From Bactrocera neohumeralis (lineage: Eukaryota; Arthropoda; Insecta; Diptera; Tephritidae): a stretch of 64,000 nt of DNA. The DNA lies in assembly GCF_024586455.1 (NCBI RefSeq), contig NW_026089624.1, positions 1,375,320-1,439,319 on the forward strand, given 5' to 3'. Positions 20,260-31,234 of the stretch are shown here, piece after piece. Numbering within the stretch: the first letter of the stretch is position 1; every line of letters starts with the position of its first letter. Position numbers and translations under genes: made by a program. The notes below the pieces were generated by a model. It did no database searches and was not told the origin of the DNA. It saw only the letters and a list, made by a program, of their open reading frames with translations.

Positions 20260-21243
20260 ATATATCGGGTGATTTTTTAAGAGCTTGATAACTTTTTTTA
20301 AAAAAACGCATAAAATTTGCAAAATCTCATCGGTTCTTTATTTGAAACGTTAGATTGGTTCATGACATTTACTTTTTGAAGATAATTTCATTTAAATGTT
20401 GACCGCGGCTGCGTCTTAGGTGGTCCATTCGGAAAGTCCAATTTTGGGCAACTTTTTCGAGCATTTCGGCCGGAATAGCCCGAATTTCTTCGGAAATGTT
20501 GTCTTCCAAAGCTGGAATAGTTGCTGGCTTATTTCTGTAGACTTTAGACTTGACGTAGCCCCACAAAAAATAGTCTAAAGGCGTTAAATCGCATGATCTT
20601 GGTGGCCAACTTACGGGTCCATTTCTTGAGATGAATTGTTCTCCGAAGTTTTCCCTCAAAATGGCCATAGAATCGCGAGCTGTGTGGCATGTAGCGCCAT
20701 CTTGTTGAAACCACATGTCAACCAAGTTCAGTTCTTCCATTTTTGGCAACAAAAAGTTTGTTAGCATCGAACGATAGCGATCGCCATTCACCGTAACGTT
20801 GCGTCCAACAGCATCTTTGAAAAAATACGGTCCAATGATTCCACCAGCGTACAAACCACACCAAACAGTGCATTTTTCGGGATGCATGGGCAGTTGGCCA
20901 CCAAGATCATGCGATTTAACGCCTTTAGACTATTTTTTGTGGGGCTACGTCAAGTCTAAAGTCTACAGAAATAAGCCAGCAACTATTCCAGCTTTGGAAG
21001 ACAACATTTCCGAAGAAATTCGGGCTATTCCGGCCGAAATGCTCGAAAAAGTTGCCCAAAATTGGACTTTCCGAATGGACCACCTAAGACGCAGCCGCGG
21101 TCAACATTTAAATGAAATTATCTTCAAAAAGTAAATGTCATGAACCAATCTAACGTTTCAAATAAAGAACCGATGAGATTTTGCAAATTTTATGCGTTTT
21201 TTTTTAAAAAGTTATCAAGCTCTTAAAAAATCACCCGATATAT
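20260..21243 (-). mobile_element. Palindromic DD41D (rosa-type) mariner derivative with 352-bp arms
   Basis: Left arm 20260-20611 and right arm 20892-21243 are inverted copies, nearly identical over 352 bp (the visible difference is the T/A split of a 14-base T-A run near 20292 and 21207). The 280-bp centre belongs to the left-arm transposase. Both outer ends read TATATCGGGTGATTTTTTAA, with TA at the border. The structure arose by inverted duplication of the transposase 3' end, replacing the original 5' end. Confidence 0.92.
20369..20887 (-). pseudogene. DD41D mariner transposase, C-terminal 172 residues
   Basis: Open frame from MHPEKCTVWCGLYAGG to a stop. It contains WFQQDGATCHTARDS (second catalytic aspartate) and SCDLTPLDYFLWGYVKSK (third). 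Counting gives 41 residues between these aspartates, the spacing of the rosa mariner lineage. The N-terminal DNA-binding domain and first aspartate are missing because the 5' part was replaced by the inverted copy. The last 80 residues are repeated on the plus strand (20893-21134) with the same protein sequence. Confidence 0.9.
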
Positions 21244-21640
21244 CAAAAAGACAGAGAAGAATTCCACCCATTTGAGCAGTTCGAAATTAAAACTTTATGT
21301 GATTTTCATAGTTTTCAATAAAAATAAATTTGTTTCTAGCAATAAACCGAAGTTTCATTAAATTATTTGCATAAATAAGCGAAATATTGACTTTACTATG
21401 AAAAAAACGTCTTAAAAGTCTAAATTTCCATTGATTACTGTGCCCTGAGTGCCCAAGTCACGAGATTGAGTTGTATAGATGTATGTCACGGTTCTTAGGT
21501 TAATTAAAATTTAATCAGCTGTTTTGAACAAAATTTATACCCACTACTGAGGTAGAGCAAAAAGTATGTTAAAAGTTAAGTGTTTTAACGAAGTATCAAC
21601 TAACGAATTACCAGATCAACACGTTCTGTCTGAATACCCC

Positions 21641-21952
21641 TATTAATAATTACCAAGTTGAGTTCGTCGACGAGGTAGATAGAGAGGGTTCATGGTGTGA
21701 GCGGATTTCACAATTGTTTTACCCCAGCGCACTCAAAAATAACAACATTGAGTATGAAATGAGAAAAATAATGCTGATGCGAGTACATCTATGAAAAATA
21801 AATATGTATGTATACGTATTCACAATATTTTCATGCGCTTTTGGTTGAGTATTTGTATAATAGATTTTTTTGATGTATGTCTTCATGGAGAAATTGCGTC
21901 AAATCTAACGTTAAAAAAAACATATGCTATATGTGTGCAATATTTATCTGCT
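21641..21952. other. AT-rich spacer, nothing recognised
   Basis: No coding frame with a recognisable motif, no inverted repeats. Contains tracts such as ATGTATGTATACGTATTC. Confidence 0.4.
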
Positions 21953-23132
21953 TCCCCAAGCGGGTATTGCGTCGAATACTTTCAAAGCTGCAGCGTTTTC
22001 GTCCATACGTACGACATGACCTAGCCTGAGCAGCCGCTGTCTCTTAAATCGCTAAACTATGTCAATGTCGTCGTATATCTCGTACAGCTCATCGTTTCGT
22101 CGAATGCGATATTCGTCGTGGCCAATGGGCAAAAGACTATAAATCTTTCGCAGAACCTTTCTCTCGAAAACTCGTAACGTCGACTCATCAGATGTTGTCA
22201 TCGTCCAAGCCTCTGCACCATATAGCAGGACGGGAATTATGAGCGACTTATAGAGTTTGGTTTTTGTTCGTCGAGAGAGGACTTTACTTTTTACTTGCCT
22301 ACTTAGTCCGAAGGATTTCCAGGCTGACATTGTTGGTGGTGTTTATGTTGGTTCCCAAATATACGAAACTATCTACAACTTCAAAGTTATGACTGTCAAC
22401 AGCGACGTGAGAACCAAGTCGCGAGTGCGACGACTGTTTGTTTGATGACAGAAGATATTTTGTCTTGCCCTCGTTCACTGCCAGACCCATTTGCTTTGCT
22501 TCTGGAGAAAGCAGAACTAACGGCGAGGGTGTTCAGGCCGATGATATCAATATCATCGGCATTTGCCAGCTCCTGTACGCTCTTATAAAAGATTGTACCT
22601 GCTTCATTCAGTTCTGCAGCTCGAATTATTTTCTCCAGCAGCAGGTTGAAGAAGTCGCACGATAGGGAGTCGCCTTGTCTGAAACCTCGTTTGGTATCGA
22701 ACAGCTCGGAGAGGTCCTTCCCGATCCTGACGGAGGTGTTGCCCAACGTCAGTTTACGCAGCCGTATTAGTTTTGCGGGGATACCAAAATTAGACATCGC
22801 GGCGTAAAGGCAGCTCCTTTTCGTGCTGTCGAAAGCAGCTTTGAAATCGACAAAGAGGTGGTGTGTATTGATTCGTTTTGCACTGGTCTCTTCCAAGATT
22901 TAGCGCATGGTGAATATCTGGTCAGTTCTTGGTTTTCCAGGGCAAAAGCCACACTGATGAGATCCAATCAGTTTGCTGACTGTGGGCTTTAATCTTTCAC
23001 ACAATACGCTCGATAGAAGCTTATATGCAATGTTTAGGAGACTTATTCCACAATAGTGGGCACAGATTGTGACATCTCCTTTTTGTGCATTTTACGAAGA
23101 AGCTGATGCGTGCTCTTTATCAGTTCTTCGCC
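21953..23132 (-). mobile_element. RTE LINE copy C, truncated at both ends
   Basis: Reverse transcriptase part only. From the right: GEELIKSTHQLL-like residues near 23120, DFKAAFDSTKRSCLYAAMSN (22800 region), GFRQGDSLSCDFFNLLLEKI, then NADDIDIIG in which the catalytic YADD has become NADD (near 22550), the LLYGAEAWTM block, and a stop at FDAIPAWGS near 21955. It lacks the endonuclease, 5' leader and the (AAG)n tail. Frameshifts occur at about 22300, 22400 and 22900. Confidence 0.88.
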
Positions 23133-23372
23133 ATATACATATATGTACATTTGTATAGTGAGGTCAAGCCAATATTCGAAAAATATATATACGTACATTA
23201 GGCCGGATCGATTTGTGGGGAGGCAAAAAAATCGCCCATTGCTCTATGAAATCATATTCTAGGGATCAAAACAAGAAACTTTGCCGAAGGAACCATTCCT
23301 CTGAAACGAATTCTGATGTCCCCCAATTTGGGTCGAACTTTTGGCTAGGGGCAAATTTTGAAATAGAATTAA

Positions 23373-24310
23373 AATTACCATTTCATTCTTATTACCTCTG
23401 AAAGTGAGGAGAACTAAAGCAATAACCACTATGGTAATTATTTCAAAAAAAATAGTAAGTGAAGTGACCATTCCAAATCAAAAAGTTTACAATGAATCCA
23501 CCATCCTCTACACCGCAAGATGAAGCAACTACATCAACAACTATCGAAAACCCAATGAGTCATATACCCAAGCATGATGTTACTGTTTTTGGTGTGTCTA
23601 CTGATTTGACTGATCTTAATTTACCAACCCATCTGGATATCTTGAGATATTATTTTCACTTAAGCGAACGTGCTAAAACAGAACAAAAAAGTTTCCCCAT
23701 AAATCATTCACTATTCAAGTACAAGATAAGTTGATTGGAATTTGGGAAAAACTTGGTATGGAAATAATGCTGGAAAAAGTGTATGTAATAAATTGAATAA
23801 ATTGCTTGACAAGTATCAAGAGCAAATCAAGAGAAGAAACAACACCCAACAATTTACAGAGTATGTAAATCCCTACGCGTCTTACTTTACAATTACCATT
23901 TCATTCTTATTACCTCAAAAAGTTTACAATGAATCCACCATCCTCTACACCGCAAGATGAAGCAACTACATCAACAACTATCGAAAACCCAATGAGTCAT
24001 ATACCCAAGCATGTTGTTGATGTTTTTGGTGTGTCTACTGATTTGACTGATCTTAATTTACCAACCCATCTGGATATCTTGAGATATTATTTTTACTTAA
24101 GCGAACGTGCTAAAACAGAACAAAAAAAGTTTTCCCATAAATCATTCACTATTCAAGTACAAGATAAGTTGATTGGAATTTGGGAAAAATTTGGTATGGA
24201 AATTATGCTGAAAAATGTATGTAATAAATTGAATAAATTGCTTGACAAGTATCAAGAGCAAATCAAGAGAAGAAACAACACCCAACAATTTACAGAGTAT
24301 GTAAAATCTC
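23373..24310 (+). repeat. Internal tandem duplication of the first coding block of the unclassified transposon
   Basis: The block beginning AATTACCATTTCATTCTTAT occurs at 23373 and 23891, 518 bp apart. Both copies encode MNPPSSTPQDEATTSTTIEN and LNLPTHLDILRYYF. The first copy has about 85 extra bases (23399-23483) between the lead and the ATG; the second lacks them. Otherwise identity is about 95 percent. Confidence 0.88.
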
Positions 24311-26050
24311 TGGAAACAATTTTTTACATTGGAACAAGAATGTAAATGCGATTTGAAGGCTGCTCCATGTGCATGCGGCTGGGTTCCCGAATGCCTCAAA
24401 GAGTTCATGCACGATCAACATAATCAGAGAAGACTAACAATGAATGCATTTATGATAGAAACTGAAGAGCAAGGAGCAACGTCTACATACGTCAACATAC
24501 GCACCGCCACCGGTTCAAGAAGATATGGATAGAAGCACAAGTTCACAATACACAGAGAGATAGGATTGTTTTAACTTTGCCTTGGTATGTGACAGATTTG
24601 GTGTGCCTGACAGAGTAGCATCAGCATTGGGAACCGCTCTTTTGCAAGATTTTAAAATTAAAGATAAGCATGGCAAACCTCTCATTATGGATAAATCGAA
24701 AGTTCGCAGAGAATAAGAGAAATGGAGATAAGAAGTGCTTCGCAAACGGTTAGATGATACCAATTTGTTAGCGTTTTCATTCGATGGCAGAAAAGATGAT
24801 ACTTTAACGATAGATAAAATTGATGAGAAGTATCATACTAGGATGGTAAAAGAACCTCATCTTGTTATTTTGAGAGAACCCAATTCTGAATTGATTGGTT
24901 ACGTAAGACTGGAACATGAAACCGCTGAATACAAAACAACCAAATTAAATGGTTTTTTCAACTATAAAAATATATCACTGAATACATTAATTGGAATATG
25001 CACTGACGGTGAGCCAACAAACACTGGCCCATACGACGATTCGAATTGCTGTTAAAAAGACCATTGCATTGGTTTGTTTGCCTTCTACACTTCAACGAAC
25101 TTCCATTTCAGCATTTGTTTGAAGCTTTGGATAAATCAACCAGCACTGGACCAAGATCGGCAACCGGAAAACTGAGCCGTCAAATCGAAACTTGTGAAAC
25201 TCTTCCAGTAAGTTATTGCTATCACTCATTTATTATAATTGTCAACCATTTTTAATTATTTTATTATTATATATTTTGAGTTGCAAAATATGCCCCCTGC
25301 TCCAGAAAAAAAAGAATTTTCCACCGATTCGAAGTACTTATACGACATGGCCCATGCAATTTCTAGCGGCGTGGTTCCGGTGGATCTGGCTAACATCAAA
25401 CCAGGGAAAATTGTACATTCTCGGTGGCTCACCAAGGCCGCTAGATTATTGCAATTATATGTGACAACGGAAAATCCAGATGCAAATTTACGAATTCTGG
25501 TTGAATTTATAATTAAATGTTATGTGCCAATGTACTTCAATATCAAGTATTACAGTTCTGTCGGTTGGTCACGATTTCTAGAACCTCGCTTACGCAAAAT
25601 TGTCAATCAAGAAATTAATGATAATTCATAATATGCGGATTCGGAAAATATCTTGTTATCAATGTTGTTTGATGATAGGAAAGAAAAGCGCGACTGTGCC
25701 ATCAAGAAAATTCTACGCTATCGAACCGATGTTGACGAGCCAATGGAACTTAGAGTTTATAAAAAACCAGATATAAACTTTAATTGCACAAGTTATATGG
25801 AAATGATCAATTTGAATGATCGTATTTGAAATATCGTATTTGAACCACCATTCACGCGAAGCATTCCGTACGATAAATTGAAAGAATATTTAAATCAAGA
25901 TGATCCACTGTTTAATGATCCAAAAATTCCATCACACATACAAGGAACGGAACGACATGTTCAATTGCTAGCTAGCGTTTCCAAACGGGTTATACCGGAA
26001 AATATAGAGGCTGTTATGGCGACGACATTAGAGAGCCGTGCGACTTGAAA
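23929..26050 (+). pseudogene. Putative transposase of unassigned family
   Basis: First block 23929-24345: MNPPSSTPQDEATTSTTIEN then a helical region rich in K and E. A cysteine cluster CKCDLKAAPCACGWVPEC (24345 on) may bind zinc. After decay, 24735-25055 gives LLAFSFDGRKDDTLTI and IGICTDGEPTNTG, a TDG motif that could hold a catalytic aspartate. 25046-25212: LHWFVCLLHFNELPFQHLFE. An intron-like GTAAGTT...TTTTGAG lies at 25209-25280. 25281-25631: VHSRWLTKAARLLQLYV. The end near 25960-26045 reads HVQLLASVSKR and ENIEAVMATTLESRA. I recall similar unnamed proteins in arthropods and Hydra but cannot name the family. Confidence 0.6.
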
Positions 26051-26739
26051 ATACTTGAAAGTAAAAAAGACTTCAAACAATAATTTTTTTAGGTTCTTTT
26101 CTATAACTCACTTAAATTAATTTTTTCATTTACATATGTTCTGACTTAATAAATTTCTTAAGAGAAAGAATAGATATTATTATAAATAAATAAATAAAAA
26201 TAAAGAAAAAACATAGCAATTTAGCTGATTTTTTCTTGTAAATCACCAAAAATGGTAATTTTTTTAAATGATTGTATGGGGAACCCCCCAGGGGAGTTCC
26301 AGGGGGTGTGCTACTGGCATGGGTGGATCGGCCGTCCAAAGTTAGTGGGAGTCGGTCATACATTTGGACTCGATTGGAGCACTCTAAATGGGTCAAAGTG
26401 GGATTTTTGAAAATTTGCCCCTACCCAAAGGTTCGACCCAAATTGGGGGACATCAAAATGCGTTTTAGAGGTATGGTTCCTTCGGCAAAGTATCTTATTT
26501 TAATCCCTAGAATATGATTTTTATAGAGCAATGGGCGATCGACCCGCCCTAACGTACATGCATCCAGTTGTTTAGATAGTTCTTGATACTCAGCGATATA
26601 ATATTAAAGTTTACGTTGGAATTGTAATACACGCTTTATTTCAGGATCAAGGATCATGAGCAAGAAAATGTTGTTCCAAACACGTAGCCCTCACGAATTA
26701 AATTAGCCGTTAAAATCTGTCGCTATTGACATCTTTATT

Positions 26740-27910
26740 CTCATTGCTAGTCACAATTTTAATTAAGTCATCATCATCAATAGGAGCATCTTTTTTAATT
26801 CATCGATGTCAGCCGTCTGGATGTTGTCAAACCCATCGCCACCTATATTATTTGAAAGACTTATAATCTCAGAATAAATTTCTGCAGTTCTGAAGTGGAG
26901 AATGTTTTTCCAACAAGCATTTAAGGTTAATTGCCGCAACTGTTGGATGACAAAAGAAACATGTGTAATGCAATCTAAAATATTAAAAATTTTCCACACT
27001 TCCATAACATTCAAATTGTTTTATTTTACTGAATTTAAAGTATGTCTTACGTTTGCTTGATGTAGATAGTTCATTTTAGATGTTGATATAATACCCTGAT
27101 CGAGTGGCTGATTCAGAGAAGTAGTATTATTCGGCAAAAACCGTTCAGATTAGCCGTCGTCCATGCATTTTTATTCGCCATAAAATGAACTAGAAGTTAT
27201 TTAATGTCCTTACCTTTTAATGCTCTTGGCATAAGGGATTTGTTGATTAAAAGTGGCTTCAAAATTTTATCGCCAGATGCGTTACTGCAAAGTAAGAGGG
27301 TCACCCGATCTTTGGCTACTTTAAAGCCACCAGCCGATTTTTGAAATTTTAGTATGAATGTTCTTTTTGCATTTTAGATATTTGATATTGGAGTATATCT
27401 GCTCTCTTGAATTATTTTTGCTCGTTCAACCGGATAGTTTTGCAGCATTTTCGTCTGCTAATGCTGATTCTCCTTGAGTTTTTACATTGTGAAAATCGTG
27501 TCTCTTCAGAAGACCTGTCTGCTATCCATGACTTGCATTGAAATCAATTTTATTAGTTCCCTGATGGGATACTGATGGTTCTAACTCTTGAAGTCGGTTG
27601 TGTATTCTAAGTGTTTTTTTCTTTAATAAACTTCTCATCAATATGATTTTTTTCTGTAAATCTTCAATCCATAACATTATAAGTTTTTCAGTTTTCTGCA
27701 AAGTAGAAGTTCGACTATTAGAAGTTGTTATTGAACTAAGTGCTGACTTAGAAATTACTGAATGTCGAATGGAACTCTTAGTTTTTTAATTTTTTTTATT
27801 GTAGCTTCATTTAAACCAAAAGCTCTGCCAATTGATGTTGGACATTCGCTACTTCTTAGACAGTCTAGGATTTTCAACTGCTGTTGCTTAGATATTGTAC
27901 TAATAAAGGC
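26740..27910 (-). pseudogene. pogo/Tigger-like transposase relic
   Basis: The minus-strand reading near 27900-27790 gives QQLKILDCLRSSECPTSIGR then AFGLNEATIKKI across frames, a CENP-B/psq-type helix-turn-helix as at the N-terminus of Tigger transposases. At the other end, 26763-27014 (WKIFNILDCITHVSF; LTLNACWKNI) matches the Tigger region after the catalytic domain. The middle is full of stops. Inverted ends not identified. Confidence 0.65.
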
Positions 27911-28976
27911 ACCGTAAAAACGAAGTAGAATAAAATGGCTTATTGCAGTTTTTTTAAACCTAAATCACATTTTTTAGATTTTTATCACTGGTGGGGAAAA
28001 AAATAAATTCTAAGCTAAATAATATTTCATTCCGATTTTATTTTCAAATTTCAAACATTTATATATTATTTTTCACATCCTAAATAATAAATATACTATA
28101 TCTTTATGTGCGTATGTTGCCTATTGTTTTAACAAACATATATTGTGTGACCTTGGGTTTTTTACAGAAAGTAGTTTAAATATATTCCAAGAACCCATGG
28201 GTTATATATGATAACCCAAACATTTTATCCTTAGTAATTATGTTTGCATTATTGTCTGTTGAATGCTATTGTCTTGCATGACAATGCATTTTATGTGTTT
28301 GTTTATGTATAGTATAATTAACATAAACTTTAACTTTAAGAACTTTATTTTATATATTACGTGATCAGCAAACTGATATGTTAAATAAAAAGGGTTTTTC
28401 CCTTAAAGTAAACAAGCCATGAAGTAGAGTTGCCATTTGGATGATATCCTACAAAAAAAAAAAAATTTTTTAGAAATACGTGTTAAATCAAAATTGTGTA
28501 AAAACGAGCGTGTAAAAAAAGATTTTACTGTCATATATCACAGGCAGTGAAGAAGGAGAGGCACTTAAGCGGAGTACTACCTAACCAACAAAAATACTAT
28601 GTTGCCAATTTTATTCTAATGTATTTGAATACTTATAGTATATTTGCAGGATTGTGATTTTTCCCTTCTCAAATATGTACATATGCTTTTGCTTTCGTCG
28701 CGAAAAGCCAGTATGCTTGGAGAATGAGTTTTATGAGTGAATAAACTTTGCTCGTTGAATGTGGGCTTGCTTTCGGAATGAAAATGTTGTTGTTGTGTAA
28801 TTTACTATAAATTATTAATTCGGCAATTTAGCTGTCATATTGACTTCTGATGCTATTTGAGACAATTTTTGTTTTTGCACAACAATGTTCATATACATAT
28901 ATAGGTAGGTTTGTATATGTATTGTTCGGGAATGTTATACACATTTGCATATATGTACTCGTATTATATATACATA
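27911..28976. other. AT-rich sequence, no gene seen
   Basis: No protein-like frame. A weak repeat block (about 28685-28890; TTTCGTCGCGAAAAG then TAGCTGTCATATTGACTT, then GAGACAATT) recurs at 31890-32095. Otherwise nothing recognised. Confidence 0.45.
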
Positions 28977-30368
28977 CAGTGTCGGACAAAACATATTGGA
29001 CTGATGGCTATGAATGCTAAAAACATGTAAACAAATTACAATTTTAGACTAGTCGCAGTTTTTCGCAATAAAGGTCGAAAATTCCGTTATTTTCTGACAA
29101 TTTTGCATTCTCTATGCAATTTCAACAACGACATAAAAAATAAGCATCCTTTTAATATAGATAACGAAGTGTCTTTACATAAAAAGCCGTGACGCGATTT
29201 AAATTCTACTAATTACCAAGAAATTAATAACAAAAGGTGACCATGGCTGGAAACAAACATTCAATTCAATTAAAGCAATTAATTATTAAAGCCTGCAAGA
29301 ATGGATTATAAAAAAAAACGTTTGTAAAAAAATGTGTATCAATAAATCAACAGCGAGCTTTATTTCAAATAAATTTAGAGACAGTAGATCTGTGACCATC
29401 TCACCACCGTGAAGGATGACCCAAAGCTACAAAACGACAAGGCGATTCAAAAATACTTAGAGAATTAAAAAGTTTCCAGATCTGTCGGTAGCGAGAGTGA
29501 TTAAAGCCTTAAATTTGAAAGTTAGCAGCCGTACTGTATAACGAAGAGCGTGTGTAAATGGGCTAGAGTTATAGTGCAGCTAAAAAGCCATTTATGTCAA
29601 GAAAAATCGACTAAACCGATTACAAGTTGCTCGGGAGCACATCCACTGGTCAGTAAAACAATGGAAAACAATGGTTTTCTCTGATTAATCCAAATTTAAT
29701 ATGAAATATTCAGACGGTTCAATAAGAGGTTAGATCCCCGATATTGCCAAGGTACATTTAAGCATGGTGGAGGTGGCATTATGTATGGGGATGTTTTTCC
29801 GAGTTTGGTGTTGGACCTATCGATTCATTTACAAAGACATCCTTGAGAACGTGATGCTTTCCCATGCCGAGTGCAAAATGCCACTTTCATTATCGTTTCA
29901 CAGGACAACGACCTAAAGCATATAAATGTAAAAGTGGCCAGCTCAATCGCCGGATCTCGACCCTCTTGAGATCATTGGGATATAATAAATAGAAGGATAA
30001 ACAGAGGAGTGAATGGAGATAAAAAAAACATTATTCGAAGCTGTAAAACAAGCCTGGTTAAGCATTCCACAAGAAGTTATTAACAATCTTATAGATTCTA
30101 TGCCAAATAGATGCAGTGAAGCAATTAAAAATAATAATTATGCTATAAAATATTATATAACAGTCATTATCATTATATTGTCGCACTGAATATTAAATAT
30201 GGTTAATTGTTTCGTACAAAATGGCATGGAGTCAAAAAATTTCTAAGGTTTTGTATGTTTTTATTCTTCTAATCTGAGTGATTTTTTATATTTAAAATGA
30301 TAATTGCGAGAATAGGTGATGATAATATAACTCATAGGCATAAGTCCAATATGTTTTGTCCGACACTG
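28977..30368 (+). mobile_element. Tc1-like transposon, 1392 bp, full-length ends, dead coding region
   Basis: The ends CAGTGTCGGACAAAACATAT are perfect inverted repeats for 26 bp and continue to about 38 bp with mismatches; TA flanks both (28975-28976 and 30369-30370). The size is within the usual Tc1 range. Only scattered transposase motifs remain (see next entry). Confidence 0.9.
29243..30150 (+). pseudogene. Tc1-like transposase, heavily mutated
   Basis: Starts MAGNKHSIQLKQLIIKACKN (29243), then a paired-type helix-turn-helix with stops, SVARVIKALNLKVSSRTV, WSVKQWKTMVFSD (first catalytic aspartate, about 29650-29690) and WPAQSPDLDPLEII (the NPIE-type end of the catalytic domain, about 29935). 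Ends QEVINNLIDSMPNRCSEAIK. At least a dozen stops. Confidence 0.8.
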
Positions 30369-30378
30369 TATATATTAA

Positions 30379-30575
30379 GGGGTTACATAGGTTTACGGGT
30401 TTCGAAAAATCGAATTCTTATTAAATTCTACAATACCTCTAGAATATTGTCCTAAATTTTGATCCGAGTAATAGTTTCGGCGATACAATCTTGAGAACAT
30501 GTGCACTCGAAGCTAGCTAGACCAGAGAACACAAAGACATAGAGAAGGTGCAAATTGAATTCTGTATGATGTTCG
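30379..30575 (+). repeat. TTAA-flanked GGGGTTAC repeat, fragment
   Basis: Preceded by TTAA (30375-30378) and starting GGGGTTACATAGGTTTACGG. Its inner part, GAGAACACAAAGACATAGAG then AAGGTGCAA (30517-30555), is found as the complement at 41945-41985. The same family ends at 42431 in opposite orientation. The right end of this copy is not clear. Confidence 0.65.
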
Positions 30576-31232
30576 ATTGGACGGCGAACAGAGCTGAAAA
30601 ACTTAAAGTAAGGAATTCACCATTTTCGCTTCTATTTAGCAATGCTTTTAAAAAAAATACAAAGTCACATATGCGCGATAATTTTGTATCATATGAACGA
30701 TTTCTTCCGAAAAATGTTAAAAATTTTAATTTTTTTACACCATCGGCAAAAATTAGATTTGAAACATTCAGACGTAATAATTTTATATAAATTTTTATTC
30801 TAAATAAATTATATTTATTCCGCCTATTACAAAATGAAGATGTGTCAAATGAACCTAAATGTGCTCATATAAACACGACTTGGGTCATTCCTTTCATTTG
30901 TTAAAAAAAAAATTCATGACCAACACATATGTATGTATGCATATTCGCATTATTTCGTTATCATTTCTACATTTGTAACAAAGGAATTTCTATGGCATAC
31001 ATATAGTAGTATTACTTTGGCACACTTATCTGTGACGCGACGACAAAGCGTCACAACATTGTGTTGTTGGTAGAAAATCGGAGCTGGGCCGAAAAATACA
31101 AACGAAGGAATGCCGATTGTCACCGCTTCTCGTATCGCCGTAACGCCGTATGTATGTTTATGTATGAACTTGCATACATATCGACGCAGCTTTTTGTGAT
31201 CCACGGCAAAATATTGTAGATTTGACAAATAA
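30576..31232. other. AT-rich spacer, no gene seen
   Basis: A short open stretch at 30548-30790 has no family resemblance. The GC-richer block at 31030-31190 has no motif I recognise. Confidence 0.4.
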
Positions 31233-31234
31233 TA

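Larger units (their letters stand above)
18638..21499 (+). mobile_element. piggyBac transposon, decayed, interrupted by a mariner
   Basis: The ends CCTTAGAACCGTGA (18638) and TCACGGTTCTTAGG (to 21499) are inverted. A further inverted block GGGCACTCAG occurs inside both ends (near 18655 and 21440). TTAA follows the right end (21500-21503); the left flank has decayed to AGAA. It encodes a piggyBac transposase. The palindromic mariner occupies 20260-21243, so its own length is about 1.9 kb. Confidence 0.8.
18371..21640. mobile_element. Outer inverted-repeat element hosting a piggyBac
   Basis: The left end GGATATTCAGACCAGCATTG (18371), then TTAATTCGTTAGT, is mirrored by the right end (complement of 21593-21640: GGGTATTCAGACAGAACGTG, then TAATTCGTTAGT). 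TATTA flanks both sides (18366-18370 and 21641-21645). Between the ends and the piggyBac there is only about 265 and 135 bp of its own sequence, with no coding frame. Probably a MITE-like DNA transposon of about 410 bp; superfamily not assigned. Confidence 0.6.
23198..26552 (+). mobile_element. Unclassified DNA transposon, 3355 bp, long inverted ends, 6-bp duplication
   Basis: Inverted ends pair over about 145-165 bp: left 23198-23362 starts TTAGGCCGGATCGATT; right 26410-26552 is the complement of TTAGGGCGGGTCGATC. Both include TTTGCCGAAGGAACCAT and GATGTCCCCCAATTTGGGTC. A roughly 20-bp segment near the left tip is absent on the right. The flanking sequence CGTACA is duplicated (23192-23197 and 26553-26558). 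It encodes one protein reading rightwards in several pieces. Not hAT (8 bp), not Tc1 (TA), not piggyBac (TTAA). Confidence 0.85.

Noticed and set aside
20057..20272. Separate small cysteine-rich gene
   Set aside because: It is the C-terminal cysteine-rich domain of the piggyBac transposase, in order after the catalytic part.
30548..30790. An 80-residue plus-strand frame
   Set aside because: No family motif, AT-rich composition, and its first part overlaps the dispersed GGGGTTAC repeat.
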